Source: an uncultured Bacilli bacterium
GTDB lineage: Bacteria; Bacillota_I; Bacilli_A; RF39; UBA660
Assembly (NCBI GenBank): GCA_934101225.1
Contig: CAKOQK010000021.1
Location: 1 to 21,238 of the forward strand
Direction of reading: 5' to 3'
Length of the DNA stretch: 21,238 bases
Shown: in pieces, positions 7,037 to 13,479 of the stretch
Layout of the letters: every line of letters begins with the position of its first letter
Numbering within the stretch: the stretch's first letter is position 1
Program-made: the position numbers and the translations under genes
Notes under the pieces: generated by a model
The model's database searches: none
Seen by the model: the letters and a program-made list of their open reading frames with translations, nothing else
Told to the model about the DNA's origin: nothing

Positions 7037-8977
7037 ATGAAGTTAATAATTAAAAATTATATGATGAATTTATTAAATATTTTATATTTAGAAATAATTT
7101 ATCATATATTAATATTTAAAAGTTTTAGTATAAATGAGGTATTGTTTATTCTTTTATTTAGTTTAATAAATACATTGTTTATTGATATAGTTTGTTCAAT
7201 AACAAAAAATAAAAATATAAATAAGTGGTTAAATATATTTATTAATTCTTTCTTAAGTATTTTATTTATTGCTTATTTTACTAATTTTAAATTTTATGGA
7301 AATACTTTAAGTATCTACTCTATGTTTCATGGTGGACAGGTATTTGGATTCTTAAGTGCTATTATTAAGGTTATTAAAGAAAATATATTTGGTATTATCT
7401 TATTATTTATACCTATTCCCTTAAATATTATATTATATAAATTTAAAGAGGCAAATGTTTTAAATATTAAAGAGTTAGTTATTAAAGGAATAGTTTTAGT
7501 TATATTATTTATTTTAACTTTATTATCATTAAATATTGATGGCAATGAGATTTATAGCGCTAATAACTTATATTTTCATAAACATGTACCAAATCAAACT
7601 GCTCAAAAATTTGGAATACTTACAACTTTAAGATTAGATTTAAAAAGATCTTTATTTGGTTTTGATGAAGATAATGTTACTACAATAAAACCTAGTGATG
7701 AGGTTATAATAGATAATACTAAGAAATATAATATAACTGATATTGATTTTAATGAACTAGCAATTAATGAAACAAATAAAGATATTAAAAGTATAGATGA
7801 ATATTTTAGTACAATTACTCCAACTAATAAAAATAAATATACTGGTATATTTAAGGGTAAAAATTTAATTTCAATTACAGCTGAAGCATTTAGCCCTATT
7901 GCTGTTAATAAAGATTTAACTCCTACTTTATATAAACTTGTTAATTCTAGTTTTAAATTCACTAACTTTTATACTCCTGTATATTATGTATCAACATCTG
8001 ATGGAGAGTATGTTACTTTAAATAGTTTACTTCCTAAAGAAAGTGTTTGGTCTTTTTCTAAATCTAGTAAGAATTATTTACCTTATTCTTATGGTAATAT
8101 CTTCTCTAGTTTAGGTTATAAAACTTATGCATTTCACGATGGAACCTATAAATATTATAATAGACATTTATCTCATCCTAATATGGGATATCAAACATAT
8201 ATGGCTTGTGGTAATGGATTAGAAAAAATTAAAGGAATGAATTGTAAGAAGTGGCCTCAAAGTGATTTAGAAATGATTAATGCAACATTTGATATGTACT
8301 CAAGTGAGGAACATTTTATGACTTATTATATGACTATTAGTGGGCACCTAGAATACAACTTTATGGGTAATAATATGTCTTATAAGAATAAAGATGCTGT
8401 TAAAGATTTACCATATAGTGATGCTATTAAAGCTTATATTGCTGCTCAAATTGAACTTGATAAGGCTTTGGAGGAATTATTAAATAAGTTAGAAGAAAAA
8501 GGTATTTTAGATGATACTGTAATTGTTTTATCGGCTGATCATTATCCATATGGGTTAACTACCAGTCAAATGAAAGAAATAATGAATATTGAAGATGAAA
8601 AATTTGATATTCATAAAAATAATTTAATTATATATAATAGTAAACTTACTAAAACAGTTGAAGTTGATAAATTAGGAGAAAGTTTAGATATCTTACCTAC
8701 TGTGTTAAATTTATTTGGTATTGAATATGATTCAAGATTATTAATGGGAACTGATTTACTATCTGATAGTAATGGTTTAGTTATATTTAATGATCGTTCA
8801 TGGATAACTGATAAGGGCAAATATAACGCAGCTACTAAAAAGTTTACAGCTTATAGTGATGATATAGATGATAACTATGTTGAAACAATAAATCAAATAG
8901 TTTATAACAAATATGTGATTTCTAAAAATATATTAGATACTGATTATTATCGCAAATTATTTAATAAGGAGAGTTAA
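7037..8977 (+). CDS. LtaS-type lipoteichoic acid synthase / alkaline-phosphatase-fold sulfatase family
   Basis: The 646-residue membrane enzyme probably transfers glycerol phosphate from phosphatidylglycerol to build lipoteichoic acid or a related polymer outside the cell. About five membrane helices fill residues 10-165. A linker then leads to the extracellular catalytic domain (about 275-600). Residues matching the LtaS active site can be seen: E283 in TAEAF, the nucleophile T320 in STSDGEY, H437 in SGH and D501-H502 in SADHYPYG. Length matches LtaS. The start at 7037 follows AAGGTGAT; a GTG 12 bases earlier sits inside that binding site and was rejected. The dGTPase-like gene starts two bases after the stop, so the two form an operon. 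Which of the LtaS, YfnI, YqgS or YvgJ types it is cannot be decided, nor whether it is a primase. Confidence 0.85.
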   Translation: MKLIIKNYMMNLLNILYLEIIYHILIFKSFSINEVLFILLFSLINTLFIDIVCSITKNKNINKWLNIFINSFLSILFIAYFTNFKFYGNTLSIYSMFHGGQVFGFLSAIIKVIKENIFGIILLFIPIPLNIILYKFKEANVLNIKELVIKGIVLVILFILTLLSLNIDGNEIYSANNLYFHKHVPNQTAQKFGILTTLRLDLKRSLFGFDEDNVTTIKPSDEVIIDNTKKYNITDIDFNELAINETNKDIKSIDEYFSTITPTNKNKYTGIFKGKNLISITAEAFSPIAVNKDLTPTLYKLVNSSFKFTNFYTPVYYVSTSDGEYVTLNSLLPKESVWSFSKSSKNYLPYSYGNIFSSLGYKTYAFHDGTYKYYNRHLSHPNMGYQTYMACGNGLEKIKGMNCKKWPQSDLEMINATFDMYSSEEHFMTYYMTISGHLEYNFMGNNMSYKNKDAVKDLPYSDAIKAYIAAQIELDKALEELLNKLEEKGILDDTVIVLSADHYPYGLTTSQMKEIMNIEDEKFDIHKNNLIIYNSKLTKTVEVDKLGESLDILPTVLNLFGIEYDSRLLMGTDLLSDSNGLVIFNDRSWITDKGKYNAATKKFTAYSDDIDDNYVETINQIVYNKYVISKNILDTDYYRKLFNKES

Positions 8978-8979
8978 CT

Positions 8980-10098
8980 ATGGAAATAAAAGATATAATG
9001 CTTAAACATGAAGAAAATTATTCTAAGTATGCAACTTTTGATAAAGAATCAATAAGATTTAAAGATTATATACCAGATATAAGACCTAATTTCTTTAGGG
9101 ATACAGATAGAATAATTTATTCTTCTTCATATACCAGATATATCGGTAAAACACAAGTCTTTACACTACCAACAAATGACAATGTTTCAAGAAGAAGCGT
9201 ACACGTTCAATTAGTTGCTAAAATTGCTCGTTCTATTGGAAGGGCTTTATCATTAAATGAGGATTTAATTGAGGCTATTGCACTAGGTCATGACTTAGGT
9301 CATGTTCCTTATGGACATGTTGGTGAAGCATTTTTAAATGAAATAAGTTTAAAACATAATGAAGGATATTTTAATCACAATGTTCAAAGTGTTAGAAATT
9401 TAATGATTCTTGAAAATAATGGCGAGGGATTAAACTTAAGTGTACAAGTACTAGATGGAATCTTATGTCATAATGGCGAGTTAGAACTTCAAGAATATAG
9501 ACCTAAAAATAAAACAGCAGGTGACTTTCTAAATGATTATAATAATTGTTATAATATTCCAAAATATGTTAAAACTTTAGTTCCAATGACTTTAGAAGGT
9601 TGTGTTGTTAGATTATCAGATATTATTGCCTATTTAGGAAGAGATATTGAAGATGCTGAAAAATTAGGTTTATTTAATAAAAAAGATATTCCTAAAGAAA
9701 TATCAGATGTTTTAGGAACAACAAACCGAGAAATTGTTAATGCGATTATAACTAATGTTGTTCAAAATAGTTTAGACAAGGATTATATATGCGTGAATGA
9801 TAAAATATTTAATGCAATAGTTAATCTAAAAAAATTTAATTATGAAAATATTTATGATAAAATTTATACTAACGAAGAATTAAATGAAATTAAACATAAA
9901 TTTGAATACCTATTTGATAATTTATTAGATTCTTTAAAGAAAAAAGATGTAAATTCTAAGATATATTCTAATTTCTATTTACCAATGAATAACGATTACA
10001 AAAATAATGCAACTGATGAAAGAGTTGTTATCGATTATATTGCTGGAATGACAGACGAATATTTCTTAAACGAATATAAACACTACGAGTTAAGGTAG
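8980..10098 (+). CDS. dGTPase-like HD-domain triphosphohydrolase
   Basis: The 372-residue protein belongs to the deoxyguanosine triphosphohydrolase-like HD family, which splits dNTPs into deoxynucleoside and triphosphate. Visible marks are YTRYIGKTQVF (51-61), RRSVHVQLVAKIARSIGRAL (71-90), the HD motif LGHDLGHVPYGHVGE (102-116; H104, D105), HNVQSVR (133-139) and the final metal aspartate D214 in RLSDIIAYLGRDIEDA. H75, H104, D105 and D214 would bind the metal. AAGGAG lies before the ATG and the gene is two bases behind the lipoteichoic acid synthase gene. The coupling of a nucleotide hydrolase to an envelope enzyme has no obvious functional reason. The stop codon lies inside a terminator hairpin. 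Substrate specificity (dGTP or other) is not visible. Confidence 0.88.
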   Translation: MEIKDIMLKHEENYSKYATFDKESIRFKDYIPDIRPNFFRDTDRIIYSSSYTRYIGKTQVFTLPTNDNVSRRSVHVQLVAKIARSIGRALSLNEDLIEAIALGHDLGHVPYGHVGEAFLNEISLKHNEGYFNHNVQSVRNLMILENNGEGLNLSVQVLDGILCHNGELELQEYRPKNKTAGDFLNDYNNCYNIPKYVKTLVPMTLEGCVVRLSDIIAYLGRDIEDAEKLGLFNKKDIPKEISDVLGTTNREIVNAIITNVVQNSLDKDYICVNDKIFNAIVNLKKFNYENIYDKIYTNEELNEIKHKFEYLFDNLLDSLKKKDVNSKIYSNFYLPMNNDYKNNATDERVVIDYIAGMTDEYFLNEYKHYELR

Positions 10099-10103
10099 TG
10101 TTT
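10078..10103 (+). terminator. Terminator overlapping the dGTPase stop codon
   Basis: AAACACTAC and GTAGTGTTT pair over an eight-base loop, and the run TTTATTTTTATT follows. The second arm contains the TAG stop, so the coding end and the terminator share bases. Confidence 0.65.
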
Positions 10104-10111
10104 ATTTTTAT

Positions 10112-10158
10112 TAGTGTGAAACTTTTTTTAATAAATTTAAGCAAAAAGTTTCACACTA
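10112..10158. repeat. 16-bp inverted repeat between convergent genes, probable second terminator
   Basis: TAGTGTGAAACTTTTT (10112-10127) is exactly complementary to 10143-10158, with a 15-base loop. It lies between the ends of the dGTPase gene and the leuS remnant. It is nested in outer arms TAGTGTTT (10096-10103) and AAACACTA (10173-10180) that each begin with the stop codon of one gene. It most likely stops transcription from both sides; a relic of a small inverted-repeat element is less likely because nothing lies between the arms. Confidence 0.6.
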
Positions 10159-10177
10159 TATTTATACTAAAAAAACA

Positions 10178-10321
10178 CTATCTTACGACAATGCTTACAA
10201 TTCTCTTTGGTACTACAATTATTTTAAGAATTTCTTTATCTATAATATTTTTACTTGCCTCAAAGCATTTTGCTTCATCCTATTTATCTTGCCATTTCTT
10301 TTCAATATTTTTAAAATCCAT
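10178..10321 (-). pseudogene. leuS: leuS remnant: both ends of leucyl-tRNA synthetase joined, middle deleted
   Basis: A minus-strand ATG at 10321 follows a strong GAGGAGG binding site. The reading frame gives MDFKNIEKKWQDK, a TAG at codon 14 (10282-10280), then DEAKCFEASK, then NIIDKEILKIIVVPKRIVSIVVR and a TAG stop at 10180-10178. The first part is a typical LeuS N terminus (IEKKWQ-x-x-W), where TAG stands where Trp TGG is expected. The last part is a typical LeuS C terminus (K-I-VP-R-V-IVV). About 750 or more codons of the synthetase are missing, and the two ends lie in the same frame. It cannot make a synthetase: the whole catalytic core, including HIGH and KMSKS, is gone. A working leucyl-tRNA synthetase must be encoded elsewhere. 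It sits two bases behind the 110-residue membrane protein gene and under the same T-box leader. Confidence 0.85.
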
Positions 10322-10323
10322 TA

Positions 10324-10656
10324 CTACTTCCTCCTCTTATAAATACTTTCTAATATATTTCCTATAATTCCATAGAAAACATAGATAAGTGCTACTAATA
10401 AAACAAATCCATATAATAATTGCCATATTTTATCCATATCAATCATTGTACATAGTACTCCTGTTGAACTAATAATAAAAGCATTTACTAACGATAAAAT
10501 AATTCCCAATTTATTATAATCATCTTTTCTAGCTTTAACTAAATCCATTCCAATAAATTTTTTTAATTTCTTTTTCTTTCTTTTAATAAAATAATCTACC
10601 AGAAATACAATAAAAAATATAACAAATAATATTAAAAACAATATCAAATTTTCCAT
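10324..10656 (-). CDS. Small three-helix membrane protein under T-box control, unknown function
   Basis: The 110-residue protein is not recognised. A first membrane helix (about 2-22) is followed by a strongly basic loop (KRKKKKLKK) and a short polar segment with GMDLVKARKDDYNKLG. Two more helices follow (about 49-69 and 78-100) before a basic C terminus. AGAAAGGAT lies before the ATG, which is only about 18 bases after the T run of the T-box terminator, so this gene is the first one the T-box controls. The leuS remnant starts two bases after its stop. The protein is complete and its frame is intact although leuS behind it has decayed. It could be an amino acid or tRNA-charging related membrane protein, but that is only inferred from its leader. 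Confidence 0.75.
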   Translation of the reverse strand: MENLILFLILFVIFFIVFLVDYFIKRKKKKLKKFIGMDLVKARKDDYNKLGIILSLVNAFIISSTGVLCTMIDMDKIWQLLYGFVLLVALIYVFYGIIGNILESIYKRRK

Positions 10657-10674
10657 AAATATCCTTTCTATAAC

Positions 10675-10709
10675 AAAAAAACGACTAATTCTAAAGGACG
10701 AATAAGCCG
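10675..10709 (-). terminator. T-box intrinsic terminator
   Basis: A ten-position stem with one mismatch and one G-U pair, an eight-base loop and a seven-T run stop transcription when the matching tRNA is charged. The 5' arm overlaps the T-box sequence so that the antiterminator and terminator exclude each other. Confidence 0.85.
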
Positions 10710-10858
10710 TGGTACCACCTTAATTTATACTTTTAGTTTTAATGGTCTTCACCTTAAACATCCGTTAAGTAAGTTCACTATAAATATTTGTTAATTTCCA
10801 CCAATCATTAACTCTCTATAAAATATTTTTTGGTTACTACTCTTAACATCATCTGTTA
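10675..10858 (-). promoter_or_regulatory. T-box riboswitch leader with terminator/antiterminator
   Basis: Read on the minus strand, the leader shows a Stem I base with the AGTA loop-E strand (10841-10838) opposite GAA (10776-10774). An apical hairpin holds the conserved GGTGGAA (about 10803-10797). The T-box AAGGTGGTACCACGG lies at 10721-10707. Its bulge UGGU (10717-10714) would pair with a tRNA ending in ACCA, that is discriminator A73. The terminator stem CGGCTTATTC/GAATTAGTCG (10709-10682, one mismatch) is followed by seven T. The specifier cannot be fixed by eye: AGU (Ser) lies directly before GAA, UAU (Tyr) three bases further 5', and UUA (Leu) one further. A73 fits Tyr and Leu but not Ser. 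The leuS remnant downstream favours Leu. Confidence 0.92.
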
Positions 10859-10868
10859 AATAATAATT

Positions 10869-10944
10869 TGGCTGCCCAGGTTGGATTCGAACCAACGAAA
10901 TGTTAGGGTCAGAGCCTAATGCCTTACCACTTGGCGACTGGGCA
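10869..10944 (-). tRNA. trnQ: tRNA-Gln (anticodon CUG)
   Basis: The 76-base gene folds fully. The acceptor stem is TGCCCAG/CTGGGCA, the D arm GCC/GGC, the anticodon stem TTAGG/CCTAA with loop CTCTGAC (anticodon CUG), and the T arm GTTGG/CCAAC with loop TTCGAAT. The discriminator is G and CCA is encoded. CUG reads only the CAG codon, so a UUG-type tRNA-Gln must exist elsewhere. The gene has its own promoter upstream and no terminator of its own before the T-box leader, which begins about ten bases after its CCA end. Confidence 0.95.
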
Positions 10945-10961
10945 ATTCAAAATACAAGTTT

Positions 10962-10991
10962 ATTATACTACTTTAATGCTTTTTAAATCAA
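10962..10991 (-). promoter_or_regulatory. Promoter of the tRNA-Gln / T-box transcript
   Basis: TTGATT (10991-10986), an 18-base spacer and TATAAT (10967-10962) lie upstream of the tRNA on the minus strand. Transcription should begin near 10955, about ten bases before the tRNA. No second promoter fits between the tRNA and the T-box leader. Confidence 0.7.
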
Positions 10992-11001
10992 CCCAAAATT
11001 A

Positions 11002-11024
11002 AAAGTAGACTTTAAATCTACTTT
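11002..11024 (-). terminator. Terminator overlapping the end of the DHH gene
   Basis: On the minus strand AAAGTAGA (11024-11017) and TCTACTTT (11009-11002) pair over a seven-base loop, followed by TAATTTT. The first arm includes the TAG stop codon of the DHH gene. Confidence 0.65.
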
Positions 11025-12052
11025 GTTAATTTTAATACTTTTCCAACACTATTTTCATTACTTAATGTTGCTGTTGGATTTAAAATATGAGTTAACTCAT
11101 CTACAATGCATTTAATGGTTGTTCCTTTTACTCTAGCAGCACCTGATGTAGGACTACCGCCTCCTCCGAACATTTTCATAATTTGAGATATATCAATATT
11201 TCCTTTACTTCTAGCACTAATACTTATTGTATCTTGATCAATATAAGCAATCGCAAATGAGGCATCTACCTTATATCTTAAAATATAATCTGAACACTTA
11301 GCAATATCTTCTATTGAATAAATTATACCGCTATCATTAGTATCGGCAGCAATACCTATTGAATAGGTAAAAAACTTAGTACTATCAACAAGTTTCTGCA
11401 TTACTCTTTCATGCTCAAATTCTTCTAAGAACAAATTATTAACTGCTTCCGGATTAGCACCTCTACTAGTTAATTCAGATAAAACACTAAATGTTTTTGA
11501 AGTTAAGTTTTTAGTTAATCTATTGGTATCTAGTACAATACCAGCAAGTAAATAATTAGCTTGATCTGGTGTTATTTTAATCCTATACATAAATAACAAT
11601 CTTGCAATTTCTTCACAAGTACTAGAAACACACGTATCTACAAATATATTAGGTGTTTTAATTGTATATTCATCAGTTTTATGATGGTCTATTACTACAA
11701 CATTTTTAAAACTATCTAAATAATCACTTGTACTAATTAAATAATTTTTGTTAACATCTACACAAACTAGTAAACTATTATCAGTAAGATAACTATCTAA
11801 ATCCGCTATTCTTATTATATTGTGTTTAACTTTAATTTCTTCTATTAATTTTTTTATTTCACCTGGTAACTCTTTTATATCATCGTTAATAATAATATAA
11901 TTCTTTCTTTTATGTTTACCAGCTATCAAACTCATTCCTACACATGCGCCAAGAGCATCATAGTCAGGTCTATTATGTGGAACTATAAACACTGCATCAG
12001 ATTCAACCATAAGGTTATCTAATGTTAGTTTCAGTTCACCTGTATTTTCCAT
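11018..12052 (-). CDS. Stand-alone GdpP-like DHH/DHHA1 phosphodiesterase
   Basis: The 344-residue protein carries a DHH domain with VPHNRPDYDALG (H26, D30, D32), D99, IDHHKTD (D122-H-H) and GIVLDTNRL (D175), then a DHHA1 domain (about 220-325). The stretches VSSTCEEIARLL and AGIVLDTNRLTKN-SKTF look like the C-terminal half of GdpP, which cleaves cyclic di-AMP to pApA. The membrane, PAS and GGDEF-like parts of full GdpP are absent and no trace lies upstream. The DHHA1 glycine motif reads FGGGGSPTSGAA, where a His normally follows the glycines. A c-di-AMP or pApA/nanoRNA phosphodiesterase is likely; which one is not certain. The start at 12052 follows AGGAGG by ten bases; a longer frame to 12142 overlaps the promoter and was rejected. 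Confidence 0.8.
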   Translation of the reverse strand: MENTGELKLTLDNLMVESDAVFIVPHNRPDYDALGACVGMSLIAGKHKRKNYIIINDDIKELPGEIKKLIEEIKVKHNIIRIADLDSYLTDNSLLVCVDVNKNYLISTSDYLDSFKNVVVIDHHKTDEYTIKTPNIFVDTCVSSTCEEIARLLFMYRIKITPDQANYLLAGIVLDTNRLTKNLTSKTFSVLSELTSRGANPEAVNNLFLEEFEHERVMQKLVDSTKFFTYSIGIAADTNDSGIIYSIEDIAKCSDYILRYKVDASFAIAYIDQDTISISARSKGNIDISQIMKMFGGGGSPTSGAARVKGTTIKCIVDELTHILNPTATLSNENSVGKVLKLTK

Positions 12053-12076
12053 TTTTTTATTTCCTCCTAAAAAAAA

Positions 12077-12098
12077 ATACATTAAATTAATAATGTAT
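12077..12098 (-). promoter_or_regulatory. AT-only hairpin with T run at the 5' end of the DHH mRNA
   Basis: On the minus strand ATACATTA, six bases, and TAATGTAT form a perfect palindrome. It starts about where transcription should begin (near 12097) and is followed by a T run that ends at the AGGAGG binding site. It could be a weak attenuator, a 5' stabilising hairpin or an operator. The stem is almost all A-T pairs, so efficient termination is doubtful. Confidence 0.4.
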
Positions 12099-12104
12099 AG
12101 ACTG

Positions 12105-12132
12105 ATTATAGCATTTAATTTTAAAAAGTCAA
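12105..12132 (-). promoter_or_regulatory. Promoter of the DHH phosphodiesterase gene
   Basis: TTGACT (12132-12127), a 16-base spacer and TATAAT (12110-12105) on the minus strand, with the start expected near 12097. The gene is therefore transcribed separately from rplT, which has a terminator just upstream. Confidence 0.75.
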
Positions 12133-12164
12133 ATTTGTTCAAAAAATCCTATATTTAACTAAAA

Positions 12165-12193
12165 AAATCACCATTATTTTCTAACAGTGATTT
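12165..12193 (-). terminator. Terminator of the infC-rpmI-rplT operon
   Basis: On the minus strand AAATCAC (12193-12187) and GTGATTT (12171-12165) pair across a 15-base loop and run into a T tract. It lies about ten bases after the rplT stop. Confidence 0.75.
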
Positions 12194-12203
12194 TATATTT
12201 AAA

Positions 12204-12734
12204 CTACTTTTCTTCTTTTTTAGCAGTTGTTTTTTTAGCTGTAGTTTTAGTTGCAGTCTTCTTTTCAGTAGATTTAGCTGTAGTTGTTTTTTTAGCAGCA
12301 GTTTTTTTAACTTCTTTAACTTCTTCAGCTTTTTCCACCTTTTTTTCTGCTTTTACTTCAGCTGCTTTAGGCATTTTACCATTTAAAGCATCTTTAGCAA
12401 TTTTAACTAATTCAGTAAAATATTTAGGATTATCAATTGCTACTTCAGAAAGCATTTTTCTATTAATTTCAATTCCTGCTTTATTTAAACCATTAATAAA
12501 TTGTGAATATGAAATTTCATTTTCTCTACAAGCAGCATTAACTCTTGTAATCCATAATTTTCTAAAGTTTCTCTTATTTTGTTTACGATCTCTAAATGCA
12601 TAAGCACCACTATGGAAAGTTTGTTCTTGTGCAGTTTTAAATAATCTATGTTTAGATCCAAAATATCCTTTAGCTTGTTTTAAAACTTTTCTTCTTCTAT
12701 TTTTAGCTACATTTCCGCCTTTAACTCTTGCCAT
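12204..12734 (-). CDS. rplT: 50S ribosomal protein L20 with a lysine-rich C-terminal tail
   Basis: L20 is an early-assembly protein of the large subunit and, in Firmicutes, the repressor of its own operon through a leader RNA. Residues 1-118 are a complete L20: MARVKGGN, RRRKVLKQAKGYFGSKH, RDRKQNKRNFRKLWITRVNAA and KMLSEVAIDNPKYF. L20 normally ends there, at about 118 residues. Here about 58 more residues follow, made of Ala, Lys, Glu, Val and Thr, with repeats of KKT and AKKT type, similar in composition to histone H1 tails. The frame runs straight through, so the tail is real. It is third in the infC-rpmI-rplT operon, 11 bases behind rpmI, and a terminator follows. Confidence 0.96.
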   Translation of the reverse strand: MARVKGGNVAKNRRRKVLKQAKGYFGSKHRLFKTAQEQTFHSGAYAFRDRKQNKRNFRKLWITRVNAACRENEISYSQFINGLNKAGIEINRKMLSEVAIDNPKYFTELVKIAKDALNGKMPKAAEVKAEKKVEKAEEVKEVKKTAAKKTTTAKSTEKKTATKTTAKKTTAKKEEK

Positions 12735-12744
12735 TTATACCACC

Positions 12745-12933
12745 TTAGATAACAGATTTTAATCTGCTAGCTTCTCCTTTCGCTAATGTTCCCTTATTTC
12801 TTCTTTGTCTAATTTGTTTACTAGAATCTTTAGCAGTTTTATGATTACCACCAGATACTTTATAAACTAATGCTCCATTTTTTTTCTTTTTTAATACCTT
12901 TGATGAAGCTTTATGTGTTTTTTGTTTTGGCAT
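12745..12933 (-). CDS. rpmI: 50S ribosomal protein L35
   Basis: The 62-residue protein is L35 of the large subunit, with the usual start MPKQKTHKASSKVLKK, a basic centre and the ending RQRRNKGTLAKGEASRLKSVI. Length is normal. It lies between infC (18 bases upstream) and rplT (10 bases downstream), the universal order. An AGGAGAGGA-type binding site precedes its ATG. Confidence 0.97.
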   Translation of the reverse strand: MPKQKTHKASSKVLKKKKNGALVYKVSGGNHKTAKDSSKQIRQRRNKGTLAKGEASRLKSVI

Positions 12934-12951
12934 AACTAAATCCTCTCCTTC

Positions 12952-13479
12952 TTATTTTTTTGGTGCCAATATCATAGTCATTGTACGACCTTCTAATCTT
13001 GGTTTAGCCTCTACTACACTTACTTCTGATAATTCATCAGCAAAACGTACTAGAACATCTCTACCTAAATCAGTGTGTGCCATTTGACGGCCTTTAAATC
13101 TAATTGAAGCCTTAATTTTATGACCTTTTATTAAATAATTTTCAGCATTTTTCTTTCTTGTATTAAAATCACCAATATCAATAGTAACTGATAATTGATA
13201 CTCTTTCATATCTTTATTATTTGCTCTTTGAGTTTTTAATGCTTCTTTTGCTCTTTTTTGTTTTTCGTATTTGTGTTTGTTATAATCCATAATTTTACCA
13301 ACAGGTCTATCATTACCTGGGTTCATTAGAACTAAATCAAGTCCTGCATAAGACGCAAGTGTTAGAGCATCTTTTAAAGCTTTAGTACCTAATTGCTCTC
13401 CATTAGGACCAATTACCATTAATTCATTGACTTTAATTTGATCATTAATTAATAAGTCATCTTTTTTGACATTTGCTAT
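12952..13479 (-). CDS. infC: Translation initiation factor IF-3, probable AUA start
   Basis: IF-3 keeps ribosomal subunits apart and checks start codons. The protein (about 175 residues) shows DLLINDQIKVNELMVIGPNGEQLG at the N domain, NDRPVGKIMDYNKHKYEKQKR at the linker and a full C domain with LSVTIDIGDFNTRKKNAENYL and KGRQMAHTDLG. No ATG, GTG or TTG stands at the expected place. A GGAGG at about 13493-13489 is followed nine bases later by ATA (13479-13477), and ATA then GCA AAT GTC gives the normal protein beginning. infC often uses AUU so that IF-3 limits its own synthesis; AUA would work the same way. A longer frame from an ATG at 13542 runs through the leader hairpin and the binding site, and would add 21 unrelated residues, so it was rejected. 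Confidence 0.93.
   Translation of the reverse strand: MANVKKDDLLINDQIKVNELMVIGPNGEQLGTKALKDALTLASYAGLDLVLMNPGNDRPVGKIMDYNKHKYEKQKRAKEALKTQRANNKDMKEYQLSVTIDIGDFNTRKKNAENYLIKGHKIKASIRFKGRQMAHTDLGRDVLVRFADELSEVSVVEAKPRLEGRTMTMILAPKK

Noticed and set aside
10112..10158. MITE or insertion sequence end
   Set aside because: The repeat encloses only a 15-base loop, has no target duplication and suits a terminator between convergent genes.
10280..10282. TAG in the leuS remnant as a recoded sense codon
   Set aside because: TAG serves as the normal stop in several intact genes here, and the synthetase core is missing anyway.
10098..10367. Plus-strand frame of 89 codons
   Set aside because: It is antisense to the leuS remnant and the end of the membrane protein gene, has no binding site and begins inside the dGTPase terminator.
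12053..12142. Longer N terminus of the DHH protein as a membrane segment of full GdpP
   Set aside because: The extra 30 codons cover the promoter, hairpin and binding site, and the following Met has an ideal AGGAGG.
12187..12603. Plus-strand frame opposite rplT
   Set aside because: It is a shadow of the Lys/Ala-rich L20 tail read backwards, giving a Val/Ala/Phe-rich string without family features.
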